Assembly (NCBI RefSeq): GCF_000733765.1 | Contig: NZ_JPOG01000001.1 | Location: 2,480,001 to 2,544,000 of the forward strand | DNA: 64,000 nucleotides | Reading direction: 5' to 3' | DNA from: Algiphilus aromaticivorans DG1253 | GTDB taxonomy: Bacteria > Pseudomonadota > Gammaproteobacteria > Nevskiales > Nevskiaceae | In this document: positions 1-8,750 of the stretch, in pieces | How the letters are laid out: each line of letters opens with the position of its first letter | Numbering within the stretch: the first letter of the stretch is position 1 | Program-made: the position numbers and the translations under genes | The notes under the pieces: generated by a model | Told to the model about the DNA's origin: nothing | Seen by the model: the letters and a program-made list of their open reading frames with translations, nothing else | Databases searched by the model: none

Positions 1-278
1 CGCGCGATTCGCCCTGCGGGCCCAAACGGCTGGAGCTACCGCGGTTCTTGAAGTCGTAGTCGAAACGGAAGCGCGTGAAGAAGGAAAAATTCTCCCACTG
101 CGCAAGGAATTCGTGTGAGGACGCGGCCACCACCGAAGTGAATTCTCCCGCTTCGTAGTTGAGGTTGCCGTTGTCGCCATTGACCGATCGCGACTGACCG
201 CGCTCACCGTCGCTATCGAAATTGGCGATCCCGTAATTCGCCGGATCGGGATCCTCGGTCCGCATCGTCGCACCCAGC

Positions 279-1646
279 GGTCGTGTCCCACGACGTGGTG
301 TAAGTGATTGGGTGTCACCGGTGGCAACTGGTTTAGGTTTGGATTGCGACGACCAACCTTCACCGAGGAACCACCGATGACCGATGAGATGATGAACCTG
401 CGAGCGCTGCTGGAGAAGAGCCCGGACGCTGATTTGCTGCGTGAGATGATTGGTTTTGCCAGTCAGCGCCTGATGGAGCTGGAGATTGGCGCCCGCACGG
501 GTGCGGGTTACGGCGAGAAGAGCGCCGAGCGTCTGGTGCAGCGCAATGGCTACCGCGAGCGTGACTGGCAGACGCGGGCCGGGACCGTGGAGCTGCGCAT
601 TCCCAAGCTGCGCAAGGGCAGCTACTTCCCGGGCTTTCTGGAGCCCCGACGGATGTCGGAGAAGGCACTGACGGCGGTGATTCAGGAGGCCTACATCCAG
701 GGGATCTCGACCCGCTCGGTCGATGATCTGGTGCAGGCCATGGGCGGCACCGGCGTCTCGAAGAGCCAGGTCTCGCGGCTGTGCGAGGAGATCGACGAGC
801 GCGTCCACGCGTTTCTGGAGCGACCGATCGAGGGGGACTGGCCCTACCTGTGGATCGATGCCACCTACGTCAAAGTCCGACAAGCCGGCCGGATCATCTC
901 GGTGGCGGTGATTGTCGCGGTCGGCGTCAACGACGATGGCCGCCGCGAGGTGCTTGGCATGGATATCGGCCCGTCGGAGGCCGAGACCTTCTGGAAGGAC
1001 TTTCTGCGCAAGCTCGCGCGGCGAGGACTGCGGGGCGTCAAGCTGGTGATCTCCGATAGCCACGAAGGCATCAAGGCGGCTGTCTCCAAGGTCTTCACCG
1101 CCACCTGGCAGCGCTGCCGTGTCCATTTCATGCGCAACGCTCTGGCACATGCCGGCAAGAGTGGCCGGCGCGTGGTCTCCGCCTTCATCGCCACCGCCTT
1201 CGCCCAGAATGACGCCGAGGCAGCGCGCCAGCAGTGGCGCCACGTCGCCGACCAACTCCGCAGCAGCGTGCCCAAGCTCGCCACGCTCATGGACGACGCC
1301 GAAACCGACGTACTGGCCTACATGGACTTCCCCGCCGCCCACCGCGTGAAGCTGCACAGCACCAACCCGCTGGAACGTCTCAACGGCGAGATCAAGCGAC
1401 GCACCGAGGTTGTCGGCATCTTCCCCAACGAAGCGGCAATCCGGCGCCTCGTCGGCGCCATCCTCCTGGAACAGAACGACGAGTGGGCCGTGCAACGTGC
1501 CCGCTACATGACCCGGGAAACCATCACCGAGGTCATCCATCCACCCGCCATGCAACTGCCGGCTGTGGCAGCCTAAGCAACGCAGCCAGCCGAACCGGTA
1601 GCCACCGTCATACCCAAGGAGCTACACCACGGCTAGGGACACGACC
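279..1646 (+). mobile_element. IS256-family insertion sequence
   Basis: A 1368-bp element. Its imperfect terminal inverted repeats match at about 28 of 35 positions: the left end starts GGTCGTGTCCCACGACG at 279, and the right end read inward from 1646 starts GGTCGTGTCCCTAGCCG. It is flanked by a perfect 8-bp direct repeat CACCCAGC at 271-278 and 1647-1654, the target duplication size expected for IS256. The single transposase gene is intact, so the copy may be active. It sits inside a DUF1302-type gene on the opposite strand. Confidence 0.95.
377..1576 (+). CDS. IS256-family (Mutator-type) transposase
   Basis: A 399-residue DDE transposase. The start is the ATG that begins [16 protein letters not shown], 98 bp inside the left inverted repeat. 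Visible features are the N-terminal region with [21 protein letters not shown], the first catalytic Asp in LWIDATYVK, the second in [12 protein letters not shown], the C/H-rich RCRVHFMRN stretch, and the catalytic Glu in [16 protein letters not shown] near residue 340. Length and motif order fit full-length IS256/IS285 transposases, and no frameshift is seen. Confidence 0.95.
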   Translation: MTDEMMNLRALLEKSPDADLLREMIGFASQRLMELEIGARTGAGYGEKSAERLVQRNGYRERDWQTRAGTVELRIPKLRKGSYFPGFLEPRRMSEKALTAVIQEAYIQGISTRSVDDLVQAMGGTGVSKSQVSRLCEEIDERVHAFLERPIEGDWPYLWIDATYVKVRQAGRIISVAVIVAVGVNDDGRREVLGMDIGPSEAETFWKDFLRKLARRGLRGVKLVISDSHEGIKAAVSKVFTATWQRCRVHFMRNALAHAGKSGRRVVSAFIATAFAQNDAEAARQQWRHVADQLRSSVPKLATLMDDAETDVLAYMDFPAAHRVKLHSTNPLERLNGEIKRRTEVVGIFPNEAAIRRLVGAILLEQNDEWAVQRARYMTRETITEVIHPPAMQLPAVAA

Positions 1647-1938
1647 CACCCAGCGAGAGCTGCGTGTTGAAATTTCCGCTGATGGGGCCGAAGTCGTAAC
1701 TAAGGGAATGTGCCTGGAAGCTGCTCACAGCCCCCAGCAACACCAACCAGCGAAGCTGGTGGATAGATCTAGCCACGGCGTGTCTCCTCGTTATGGCAAT
1801 AGGTAGTTATCTACAGTCGCCTCGGCGGGCGACTTACAACCAACATACTGCAAAGCAAAGAGGGTGGGAACCCCACCGAAAATACCTTTATTGCCGGGCC
1901 GTGATGCATTCCCCGCGGTGGTGGGTCCTGGTCGGCGT

Positions 1939-3483
1939 CTACTCGAAGCTGAGCCGATAGCCGGCGGCTTTCAGCTGACCGGCTTCACGCTCAAGGTCCG
2001 CGCGAGTCAGGGGGTTACCTTCCAGCCAGCCGGTCGGCATCCGCAAGCGCAGGGAATCCCCGGTCGCCTCCAGAACGAAGTCGGGGACCACGCCCGGCTT
2101 GCGCGATCGATTGAGCAGATAGGCCAGACGCAGCAGCAGAGCGAGGCGGCGCACCGCCACTATCCATCCCGGTGGCACCCGCTCAAAGGCGCTTTTCGCC
2201 AGCTTGCCGCGGTGAAGGCGAACGAGCACCGCTACCAGCGTCTGCTCGGTCTGCGAGAAGCCTTGAATGTCGCTGTTGCGCAGGATGTACTCGCTGTGCT
2301 TGTGGTAGCCGGAGTGCGAGATCGACAGGCCGGCCTCGTGCAACAGCGCCGCCCACTCCAGCAGCCGCTCGTGCTGGCGCGCTTCCAGGCCCCAGCTTGC
2401 CGCCACCTGCCGCAGCCCGTGCCGCGCCGTGTCGGCCACGTCGCGGGCGTGTGCCTCATCGACGCCGTAACGGCGCGCTGTGGCGAGCACGCTCTCGCTG
2501 CGGATGGCATCCCCACCGTTGCGCTCGCATAGATCGTAGACCAGCCCCTCGCGCAGCGCGCGCTCCGAGGTGCGCATCGCCGCGATGCCCAGACTATCGA
2601 AGATGCCGACCAGCGCGGCAAGCCCGCCCGGAAATACCGGGCGGCGATCGTCGCGCAGGCCCTCGAAGCGAATCGCATCGATACTGCCGGTGTCGATCAC
2701 CAGCTCGACAAGCCGCTCCAGCCCGTCGCGGGTAATGACGTCATCGCACCAGCCGCGCGCCATCAGCACGCGCCAGATGCCGCGTACCGTGCCCGAGGAG
2801 CCGATGGCGATATCCCAGCCAGCATCGCGATAGCTTCGCTCCATATATTCCAGCTCGAGCTGCGCGGCCAGCCGCGCCGCGCGGAAGCGCTTGCGCGTGA
2901 TCTGCCCGTCGGCGAAGAAGCGCTGCGTATGCACGACGCACCCCAGCGACACGCTCTCCATCAATCGCGGCCCACCGGGATCGCCGATCACGAGCTCCGT
3001 GCTACCGCCGCCGATGTCGACCACCAGCCGCCGTGGCAGCTCGGATTCCAGTCCACGCGTGACACCTTCGTAAACCAGACGGGCTTCCTCGGCGCCGGAT
3101 ACGACCTCGATCTCGTGGCCCAGCCGGGCTTCGGCCTGCGTGATGAAGTCGCCCCCCGAGCGCATCTCGCGCAGCGTGTTCGTGCCCACAACACGCACCC
3201 GATTCGCCGGCAGGTGGCGAATGCGCTCGCCGAATCGATCCAGGCACGCCAGCGCGCGGTTGCCCACCTCGGCGCTCAAGCGGCTATCGGCATCGAGACC
3301 GCCGGCCAGCCGAACCGGCTCGCGCAGGCGGTCTACCACCTGCATCAGGCCCTCCTCGCCGACACGGGCGACGAGCAGATGGAAGCTGTTCGAGCCTAGA
3401 TCCACTGCCGCCAGCTCCTCGGCGGCATCGGGGGCGGACGCGTTGGATCGCGGCGCGTGCAGAGCAGGGTCGGTGTCGGCCAT
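1939..3483 (-). CDS. ppx: exopolyphosphatase (Ppx/GppA family)
   Basis: A 514-residue protein, about the length of E. coli Ppx (513). It hydrolyses inorganic polyphosphate from chain ends; members of the family can also act on pppGpp. The actin-like ATPase fold shows in AAVDLGSNSFHLLVARVG near the N-terminus and VVDIGGGSTELVIG near residue 150. The C-terminal half is an HD-like domain with LLEWAALLHEAG. The ATG at 3483 is chosen over an in-frame ATG at 3510 because it leaves a normal N-terminus, but neither has a clear ribosome binding site. It is divergent from two cytochrome c genes. GppA function cannot be excluded from sequence alone. Confidence 0.88.
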   Translation of the reverse strand: MADTDPALHAPRSNASAPDAAEELAAVDLGSNSFHLLVARVGEEGLMQVVDRLREPVRLAGGLDADSRLSAEVGNRALACLDRFGERIRHLPANRVRVVGTNTLREMRSGGDFITQAEARLGHEIEVVSGAEEARLVYEGVTRGLESELPRRLVVDIGGGSTELVIGDPGGPRLMESVSLGCVVHTQRFFADGQITRKRFRAARLAAQLELEYMERSYRDAGWDIAIGSSGTVRGIWRVLMARGWCDDVITRDGLERLVELVIDTGSIDAIRFEGLRDDRRPVFPGGLAALVGIFDSLGIAAMRTSERALREGLVYDLCERNGGDAIRSESVLATARRYGVDEAHARDVADTARHGLRQVAASWGLEARQHERLLEWAALLHEAGLSISHSGYHKHSEYILRNSDIQGFSQTEQTLVAVLVRLHRGKLAKSAFERVPPGWIVAVRRLALLLRLAYLLNRSRKPGVVPDFVLEATGDSLRLRMPTGWLEGNPLTRADLEREAGQLKAAGYRLSFE

Positions 3484-3522
3484 GGCGGCACCATAGCAAA
3501 GCCCGGACATACCGCAGTTGTG

Positions 3523-3551
3523 TTGACCTGCCGGGACGCTTCAGCGATCAT
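3523..3551 (+). promoter_or_regulatory. candidate sigma-70 promoter for the cytochrome c pair
   Basis: TTGACC at 3523-3528 and GATCAT at 3546-3551 are separated by 17 bp, about 60 bp upstream of the first cytochrome start codon. The -35 matches the consensus at five of six positions and the -10 at four of six. Confidence 0.4.
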
Positions 3552-3611
3552 TGCGCCCCTTTTTGGCGCCGGCATTGCCCCGCGCATCCGCCCCAACGGA
3601 GTCTTTTGCAC

Positions 3612-3935
3612 ATGAGAGGTTTGAGCGCATTCGCTCTCGCCGCTGCCGCCCTCGGCATGAGCAGCGGCCTGATGGCATCCGGTGACCAGGACCGCGGTTC
3701 GGACCTGTCAAACACCTGCATGGGCTGCCACGGCATTCCCGGCTACAACAATGTCTATCCGACCTACAGCGTGCCGAAGCTCGGCGGCCAGAACTCGGAG
3801 TACCTCGTCTCTGCGCTCAAGGCCTATCGCTCGGGCGACCGGCAGCACCCGACCATGAAGGCACAGGCCGCACTGATGACCGATCAGGACATCGCCGACA
3901 TTGCCGCCTTCTTCTCTCAGGCGCCCAAGCGCTGA
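3612..3935 (+). CDS. c-type cytochrome, single heme (c553/c5-like)
   Basis: A 107-residue exported protein. The signal peptide (MRGLSAFALAAAALGMSSG) is followed by one CXXCH heme site, CMGCH, near residue 38. A Met in the HPTMKAQAALM segment is a likely distal heme ligand. It is a probable periplasmic electron carrier; the partner oxidase or dehydrogenase is not in view. The stop codon overlaps the start of the next cytochrome gene, so the two are probably co-translated. Confidence 0.88.
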   Translation: MRGLSAFALAAAALGMSSGLMASGDQDRGSDLSNTCMGCHGIPGYNNVYPTYSVPKLGGQNSEYLVSALKAYRSGDRQHPTMKAQAALMTDQDIADIAAFFSQAPKR

Positions 3936-4285
3936 TGACCCGCCCGGATAACGCCATGCGCTACCTCCTCGCTCTCATCGCCCTCGCCGGCGCCAGCACT
4001 GCCACCGCCGAGAACCGCCCGCTCGACCAACTCGTGAGCACCTGCGCCGCCTGCCACGGCGAGCGCGGCGACAAGGCAATCCAGCCGAGCTATCCGCTGC
4101 TCGCCGGGCAGTACGCCGACTATCTCGAGGCCGCCCTCAAGCAGTATCGGGACGGCAGCCGCAAGAACGCCATCATGAACGGTCAGGCGGCCAACCTCAG
4201 CGATAGCGAGATCGAGGCGCTGGCGCGCTACTACTCCCGCCAGGAAAGCGTCGTCTACACACCTTCCTACGCCATCGACCGATGA
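3935..4285 (+). CDS. c-type cytochrome, single heme
   Basis: A 116-residue protein whose ATG overlaps the upstream stop (TGATGA). An alternative ATG at 3956 gives the tidier signal peptide MRYLLALIALAGASTATA. The heme motif is CAACH within LVSTCAACHGERGD, and a Met in KNAIMNGQAANLS is a candidate distal ligand. It resembles its upstream neighbour in length and layout, so the pair probably arose by duplication and may together form a c4-like two-heme relay. A strong terminator follows directly. Confidence 0.88.
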   Translation: MTRPDNAMRYLLALIALAGASTATAENRPLDQLVSTCAACHGERGDKAIQPSYPLLAGQYADYLEAALKQYRDGSRKNAIMNGQAANLSDSEIEALARYYSRQESVVYTPSYAIDR

Positions 4286-4293
4286 GCGCTGCG

Positions 4294-4321
4294 AACGCCC
4301 GCTTCGGTGGGCGTTTTTTTT
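4294..4321 (+). terminator. intrinsic terminator after the cytochrome pair
   Basis: The stem AACGCCC (4294-4300) pairs with GGGCGTT (4309-4315) around the loop GCTTCGGT and runs into eight T residues (4314-4321). Confidence 0.9.
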
Positions 4322-4371
4322 GCTCCGTTTATGCGAATATCTATCATTCTTCTTCCGCTTACTGTTTCTTC

Positions 4372-4671
4372 GTGACGCACGCTCGCGCCCCCTTGATCGC
4401 TGAAGCCCTGCTGCGCAGCTTCGGTGCGACTGTACTCGGCTACCTCGGCGCCAGCGCCGCGGTCGCGGCAATCGCGAGGCTGCTGCATCTGCTCGATGTT
4501 CCGCGCAGCGAGGCGGTGGGCTGGCCGATGCTCTCCGGCTTCCTGTTGTGGCTCGCGCTGGCCCTTTACACCCTGTGTGCGCAACGCTTGGGCGCGGCAC
4601 TGCTGGCGCCGGCGCTGACCGGCGTCGTCGGTGGCATCCTGCTTCTTCTGACGACCGGTCCTGCAGCATGA
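4372..4671 (+). CDS. small inner-membrane protein, DUF3649-like, iron-uptake cluster
   Basis: A 99-residue hydrophobic protein with about three predicted membrane segments (FGATVLGYLGASAAVAAIA, SGFLLWLALALYTLCA, ALTGVVGGILLLLTT). The GTG at 4372 is used because the terminator at 4294-4321 lies inside the longer open frame that starts at 4282. It heads a three-gene overlapping operon with a PepSY protein and a DUF3325-like protein, an arrangement often seen beside siderophore receptors. Its biochemical role is not known. Confidence 0.7.
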   Translation: MTHARAPLIAEALLRSFGATVLGYLGASAAVAAIARLLHLLDVPRSEAVGWPMLSGFLLWLALALYTLCAQRLGAALLAPALTGVVGGILLLLTTGPAA

Positions 4672-6197
4672 AGCGTTCGCTGCGCCAGTCCCTCAGCCTG
4701 GTTCACACCTGGTCGGGTGTCCTCTTCGGCGGCCTACTCTTCCTCATCTTCTTCATGGGCACGCTGTCGGTCTTCGACGACGAGGTCGACCGCTGGATGA
4801 TGCCCGGAACGCGGGCCATCGCCACGGCCGACACCGGCTATGACGCGGCGCTGGCGACGGTTCTCGCGCAGCCGGGCGCGGCGGAGGAAGCGATCTTCAT
4901 CGCGCCGCCGGACGCGCGCCGACCGGTATACCGCGCGCGGCACCACGGCCCCGACGACACGCATCTCACCACCTGGATCGACCCGGCCAGCGGCGACGTG
5001 TTGCAGGACCCGGGCACGCTGGGCGCCAGCGGCTTCTTCTTTCCGCTGCACTTCGGCCTGCATCTGGACTATTTCGGAATCAGCGCCGTCGGCTACTGGA
5101 TCGTCGGACTGACCGGCATGATCACCCTCGTCGGCCTCATCGCGGGCGTCGTCATTCACCGCCGCATCTTCCGCGACTTCTTCAGTTTCCGGCCCGAGCG
5201 CTCGCGCGGGCGGGCACTGCTCGATCTGCACAACATCGGCGGCGTCATGCTGCTGCCTTTCCTCGCCGTCATCACCCTGTCGGGCGTGCTGATCTTCGCG
5301 CACGTGCACATGCCGGCGGGCATCTTCGCCGTCTACCCGGATCGCGAAGCCTTCTTCCACGATGCCTTCCCGCACCCCGACCGCGAGCCAGCCGGCGAGC
5401 CGGCGGAGATGGCCTCCATCGACACGATGATCGCCGAGGCCGACCGCGTCTGGGGCGGCGGGCGGCCGCTCAGCATCGGCGTCTTTCACGCCGGCGACGC
5501 CAACGCCTACGTGGCGATGTACCGTTACACCGGCGAATCCATCAGCTACGACTACGAGCAGCTGACCTTCGATGGCGTTACCGGCGAGCTGATGCATCAT
5601 CAGAAGCTCGGCCCGGCCATGGCGACCTACCAGTTCATCTCCGGCCTGCATCTGGCGATGTTCGACCACTGGCCGATCCTGTGGCTCTACTTCCTCATGG
5701 GGCTTGGCAGCTGCGCGGTCATCGGCAGCGGCTTCCTGGTGTGGCTCGACAAGCGTGCGCGCAGCGCCGGCAACTTCGGCTATCGCCTCGTGCAGGCAAC
5801 GGGCAGCGCGACAACGGTGGGCCTGATGCTGGCCACGGTCGCCATGCTCGCCGCCAACCGTCTGCTACCGGCCGCGCAGGAGCGCGCCACCACGGAAATC
5901 CTGATCTTCTTCGGCGTGTGGGCGGCGAGCCTGCCCGCCGCCTGGTGGCGCGCCGGCCTGGCCAACCTGCGTCTGCAGCTCGCGCTGCTGGCGGCGGGGC
6001 TGCTGGCGCTGCCGATTCTCAACGCCGCGAGCACGGGCGATCACCTGCTGCGAACGCTGGCGCGCGGCGACTGGGCGGTAGCGGGCAGCGACCTCGTCTT
6101 CCTGACACTCGGTGGTGCCGCCGCGCTCGCCGCGCATGCCCTGTCGCCGGAGCGCAAGCCCGTCACCGCGCAGCGCGCGGCGCAGGCCTCGGGCTGA
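4668..6197 (+). CDS. PepSY-associated transmembrane protein (PiuB-like)
   Basis: A 509-residue inner-membrane protein whose ATG overlaps the upstream stop. The first membrane segment (LFGGLLFLIFFMGTLSVFDD) begins near residue 20. Further segments lie around GYWIVGLTGMITLVGLIAGV, GGVMLLPFLAVITLSGVLIF and LWLYFLMGLGSCAVIGSGFL, with several more in the last 130 residues. The family is associated with iron-siderophore uptake and may reduce or release iron at the inner membrane. The neighbouring TonB receptors support that setting. The exact reaction is inferred, not shown. Confidence 0.85.
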   Translation: MKRSLRQSLSLVHTWSGVLFGGLLFLIFFMGTLSVFDDEVDRWMMPGTRAIATADTGYDAALATVLAQPGAAEEAIFIAPPDARRPVYRARHHGPDDTHLTTWIDPASGDVLQDPGTLGASGFFFPLHFGLHLDYFGISAVGYWIVGLTGMITLVGLIAGVVIHRRIFRDFFSFRPERSRGRALLDLHNIGGVMLLPFLAVITLSGVLIFAHVHMPAGIFAVYPDREAFFHDAFPHPDREPAGEPAEMASIDTMIAEADRVWGGGRPLSIGVFHAGDANAYVAMYRYTGESISYDYEQLTFDGVTGELMHHQKLGPAMATYQFISGLHLAMFDHWPILWLYFLMGLGSCAVIGSGFLVWLDKRARSAGNFGYRLVQATGSATTVGLMLATVAMLAANRLLPAAQERATTEILIFFGVWAASLPAAWWRAGLANLRLQLALLAAGLLALPILNAASTGDHLLRTLARGDWAVAGSDLVFLTLGGAAALAAHALSPERKPVTAQRAAQASG

Positions 6198-6508
6198 TGC
6201 TGCTCATCGCAAGCTCCGGGCTGCTCGCGGCCGGCCTCCTGGTGCTCGCCGATGCCAATGCCGGCGAGCGGCGCAGGCGCCGGAAATCGCCCCTGACGGC
6301 CAGCCAGCAGTACGGGCGGCGAGCCCTTGCCAGCACCTTGCTGGCCGGCGGCGTCGGCCTGGCGCTCACCGCGCTCGGGCCCGGCTTCGGCCTGATCCAC
6401 GCCGTCGGCAGCGCGGCGCTGGCCGGTATCGTCATCGCGGTGCTGCGCGGCATGGGCGTGGCGCGCCGTCCCCGCTCGTCCTCCCGCGGACCGGCGCGGG
6501 CGCGCTGA
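6197..6508 (+). CDS. DUF3325-like small membrane protein
   Basis: A 103-residue protein whose ATG overlaps the PepSY gene stop. Three hydrophobic segments are visible: LLIASSGLLAAGLLVLA, ALASTLLAGGVGLALTA and AVGSAALAGIVIAVL, followed by a basic, Ser/Arg-rich tail. It is the third member of the DUF3649-PepSY-DUF3325 cassette. Its function is unknown beyond this association with iron uptake. Confidence 0.72.
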   Translation: MLLIASSGLLAAGLLVLADANAGERRRRRKSPLTASQQYGRRALASTLLAGGVGLALTALGPGFGLIHAVGSAALAGIVIAVLRGMGVARRPRSSSRGPARAR

Positions 6509-6537
6509 GCCGATCCGTCTCGGGTCGCAGGCCCACG

Positions 6538-6572
6538 AAAAAGGGCGCCACCTCTTCGGCGGGCGCCCTTCC
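6538..6572. terminator. bidirectional terminator between convergent iron-uptake genes
   Basis: AAGGGCGCC (6541-6549) pairs with GGCGCCCTT (6562-6570). The A-run before the stem serves as a short T-run for the minus-strand receptor transcript. Confidence 0.7.
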
Positions 6573-6611
6573 CGAACGCGACGACCGGCGCGCCGGAGCG
6601 CGCCACCGCTC

Positions 6612-8726
6612 CTAGTAATCGAGGCTGTAGCCCACCCGCAGGCTCGCGCCGCGGCCCGGCACACCCTGCTGGAAACTGCCGTAGACCTGCCCCGTGGCGG
6701 TCAGATAGTCCTCGTTGAGCAGATTGTCGATGCCGACACTCAGCCGGCCCGGCCCCAGCGCCAGGCTGGTCGCGGCATCGACCAGCGTGTAGCCGTCGAT
6801 GTCGTTACTGCCGAAACCGCCGATATACGGCGAACGATCGCGGTCGGCGAAACGGGTCGCCTGCAGGCGCGCATCCCAGCTGCCATCGGCGGCCTGCCAC
6901 TTGAGGTGCAGCGTGCCCTTGGGCGGGCTGATGCGCGTCGCCGGCAGATAGGCATCGACGCTACCGTCGCCGTCGGTGTCGGCCTCGCCCTCCTGCAGGG
7001 AAAGGCTGCCGCCCAGGGTCAGTTGCGGATGCATCCGCCAGTCGCCGCTGAGCTCGACGCCGTAGATCTCCTCCTTCTGCCGCGAGATGTTGAGCTGCTC
7101 GTCGAAGGTTGCGCCCAGGTCGGAAGTGGTCAGGAAGACGCTGGCCTCGGCGCTGAAGCGGGCGAAGCTGCCCCGCCAGCCCAGTTCGTAGTTGTCCACC
7201 ACCTGCGCCTCGGGATCGATCGCGGCGACGCTGTCGGCGCTGCCCGACCCGCTGATCGTGCGCAGCACACGGCCGACATCGGCCACCGAGAAACCCTGGC
7301 TGAAGGCGGCGAAGACCTCCTGACCGGCGGCGATGTCCAGCACGGCGCCGATGTTGAAGACCGTCTCGTCGTAGTCCAGCGAGCCGCCGGCAACCTCGCT
7401 GCGCACATCGGGGTCCGCCGTCTCGTTGGTGAAGGTGGGAACATCCAGCGAAACCCGCTCGTGACGCACGCCGCCACGCAGCAGAAGACGGCTGCCCAGC
7501 GGCTGCTCGAGCTGCGCGAAGGGCGCGTAACTCAGCTGCTCGATGGGCGGCACACTGGTGCGGCCGTCGAGGAGCGGCTGCGCCGTCTCGTCGCGCAGCG
7601 CATCGAGGCCGTAGACGATGCTGGCGTCCCCCCAGAGACCGCGGTCGTGGGCCAGCCGCAGGCCGAGCTTCTCGGAGACCAGCTCGGACTGCCCCGGGCC
7701 TGTGGCATAGCCTTCGAAGAAGCTGAAGCGAGTCTCGTAGTCCTGATAGTAGAGCTGCGTGCTCAGCGTGCCGCCGGCCAGGCGCCGCCACTCGTGATCG
7801 AGGCTCACGGAGGTGTTGCGGATCCCCGGATCGGTGCCCTTGGGCGGGCCGGGCACCCCGAAGGCCGGATCGTCCGGGTTGTCGTCGGTAACGAGCTCGC
7901 TGTCCTGGATGATGCGGTAGCGGCTCAGGCTCAGGCGCAGGTGCTGATCGTCCGTGAATTGATGCCCGAGCTGCATCTGGAAGTCGAGCTCGGTGCTGTC
8001 GTCGCGGCCGCCGCCCTGGCCGTAGGCGTCCGGCGCGATGCGGCGGCCGTCGGCGTTGAAACCACCACCGGTGCTCTCGGCGTGCAGGCTGAAGCGATAG
8101 TCGGTGTCGCCGGTGCGGCCGCTGATCGCCTGCTGCAGATAGGCGCCCAGGCTGTCGCTGGGGTGCGTCAGCGAGCCGGTGGCGCCGAAGCCCGTGCTCA
8201 GGCGCCGTCCCTCCGGCACCGATTCGCCGCTGCGCGTAACGATGTTGATGATGCCGCCGGTGGCGCCGAAACCGTAGGTCGCCACCGCGCCCCGAATGAC
8301 CTCGACACGCTCGATGCTGGCCGGCGAGATCGTACGCAGCTGCTTGGAGACCGCGCGCAGCGGCGTCGTCTGCGGCACGCCATCGATGAGGATGAGGAAA
8401 TCGCGGCCACGCAGCTGCTGGCCGAAGTTGGTCAGGCTCTGCGTGCTCGGCCCCAGGCCGGGCACCGTGTCGGCGAGGATCTCGCCGAGATCGGCCGTGA
8501 TCCGGCTCTGCGCGATCAGCTCCTCGCGCTCGATGACGGTGACGCTGCCGGGAATGGCAGTCTTCGGCCGGCCGCGGCTGCTGCGCGTGGCGGTGACGGT
8601 GACCGGGGTCAGCGTCGCGGCCTCGGCGCCGCCCTTGTCGGACGCGCCGGCCTCGTTCTGCGCGGAGGCGGGAAGCACTGCGGCCAGAGACAGTCCGGCC
8701 ACCAGCATGCGGGATGTCGCCTTCAT
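6612..8726 (-). CDS. TonB-dependent outer-membrane receptor
   Basis: A 704-residue receptor with signal peptide MKATSRMLVAGLSLAAVLPA. The start at 8726 is preferred; an ATG at 8747 is also in frame. The TonB box region is TPVTVTATRS. The plug domain includes PGSVTVIEREEL, GRDFLILIDGVPQTTPLR and IERVEVIRGAVATYGFGATG. The C-terminal 22-strand barrel ends with an aromatic-rich GYSLDY. It probably imports a ferric siderophore. It lies just downstream of the second receptor on the same strand and converges on the PepSY cassette. The ligand cannot be told from sequence. Confidence 0.9.
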   Translation of the reverse strand: MKATSRMLVAGLSLAAVLPASAQNEAGASDKGGAEAATLTPVTVTATRSSRGRPKTAIPGSVTVIEREELIAQSRITADLGEILADTVPGLGPSTQSLTNFGQQLRGRDFLILIDGVPQTTPLRAVSKQLRTISPASIERVEVIRGAVATYGFGATGGIINIVTRSGESVPEGRRLSTGFGATGSLTHPSDSLGAYLQQAISGRTGDTDYRFSLHAESTGGGFNADGRRIAPDAYGQGGGRDDSTELDFQMQLGHQFTDDQHLRLSLSRYRIIQDSELVTDDNPDDPAFGVPGPPKGTDPGIRNTSVSLDHEWRRLAGGTLSTQLYYQDYETRFSFFEGYATGPGQSELVSEKLGLRLAHDRGLWGDASIVYGLDALRDETAQPLLDGRTSVPPIEQLSYAPFAQLEQPLGSRLLLRGGVRHERVSLDVPTFTNETADPDVRSEVAGGSLDYDETVFNIGAVLDIAAGQEVFAAFSQGFSVADVGRVLRTISGSGSADSVAAIDPEAQVVDNYELGWRGSFARFSAEASVFLTTSDLGATFDEQLNISRQKEEIYGVELSGDWRMHPQLTLGGSLSLQEGEADTDGDGSVDAYLPATRISPPKGTLHLKWQAADGSWDARLQATRFADRDRSPYIGGFGSNDIDGYTLVDAATSLALGPGRLSVGIDNLLNEDYLTATGQVYGSFQQGVPGRGASLRVGYSLDY

Positions 8727-8750
8727 GAATACGCTCGCTTCGATCATGGA

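Larger units (their letters stand above)
1..1776 (-). pseudogene. DUF1302-family outer-membrane protein gene disrupted by an IS256-type element
   Basis: The minus strand reads from a GTG start at 1776, preceded by GAGGAGA, into a signal peptide with hydrophobic core LVLLGAV, and continues in one frame to 1655. After removal of the insertion (279-1646) and one copy of its 8-bp target duplication, the frame resumes without a break at 278 and runs off the left edge. The rebuilt protein contains ISGNFNTQLSLGATMRTEDP, NGDNGNLNYEAGEF and FFTRFRFDYDF, which resemble the N-terminus of DUF1302 proteins, a family of large outer-membrane barrels often found near lipid or steroid catabolism genes. Only about 130 codons of the 5' part are visible. 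The gene was intact before insertion and is now interrupted after about 40 codons. The family call rests on motif resemblance only. Confidence 0.8.

Noticed and set aside
4333-4351. Fur-like site before the DUF3649 gene
   Set aside because: Only about 11 of 19 positions match, much weaker than the site at 10992-11010, so it is not reported as a feature.
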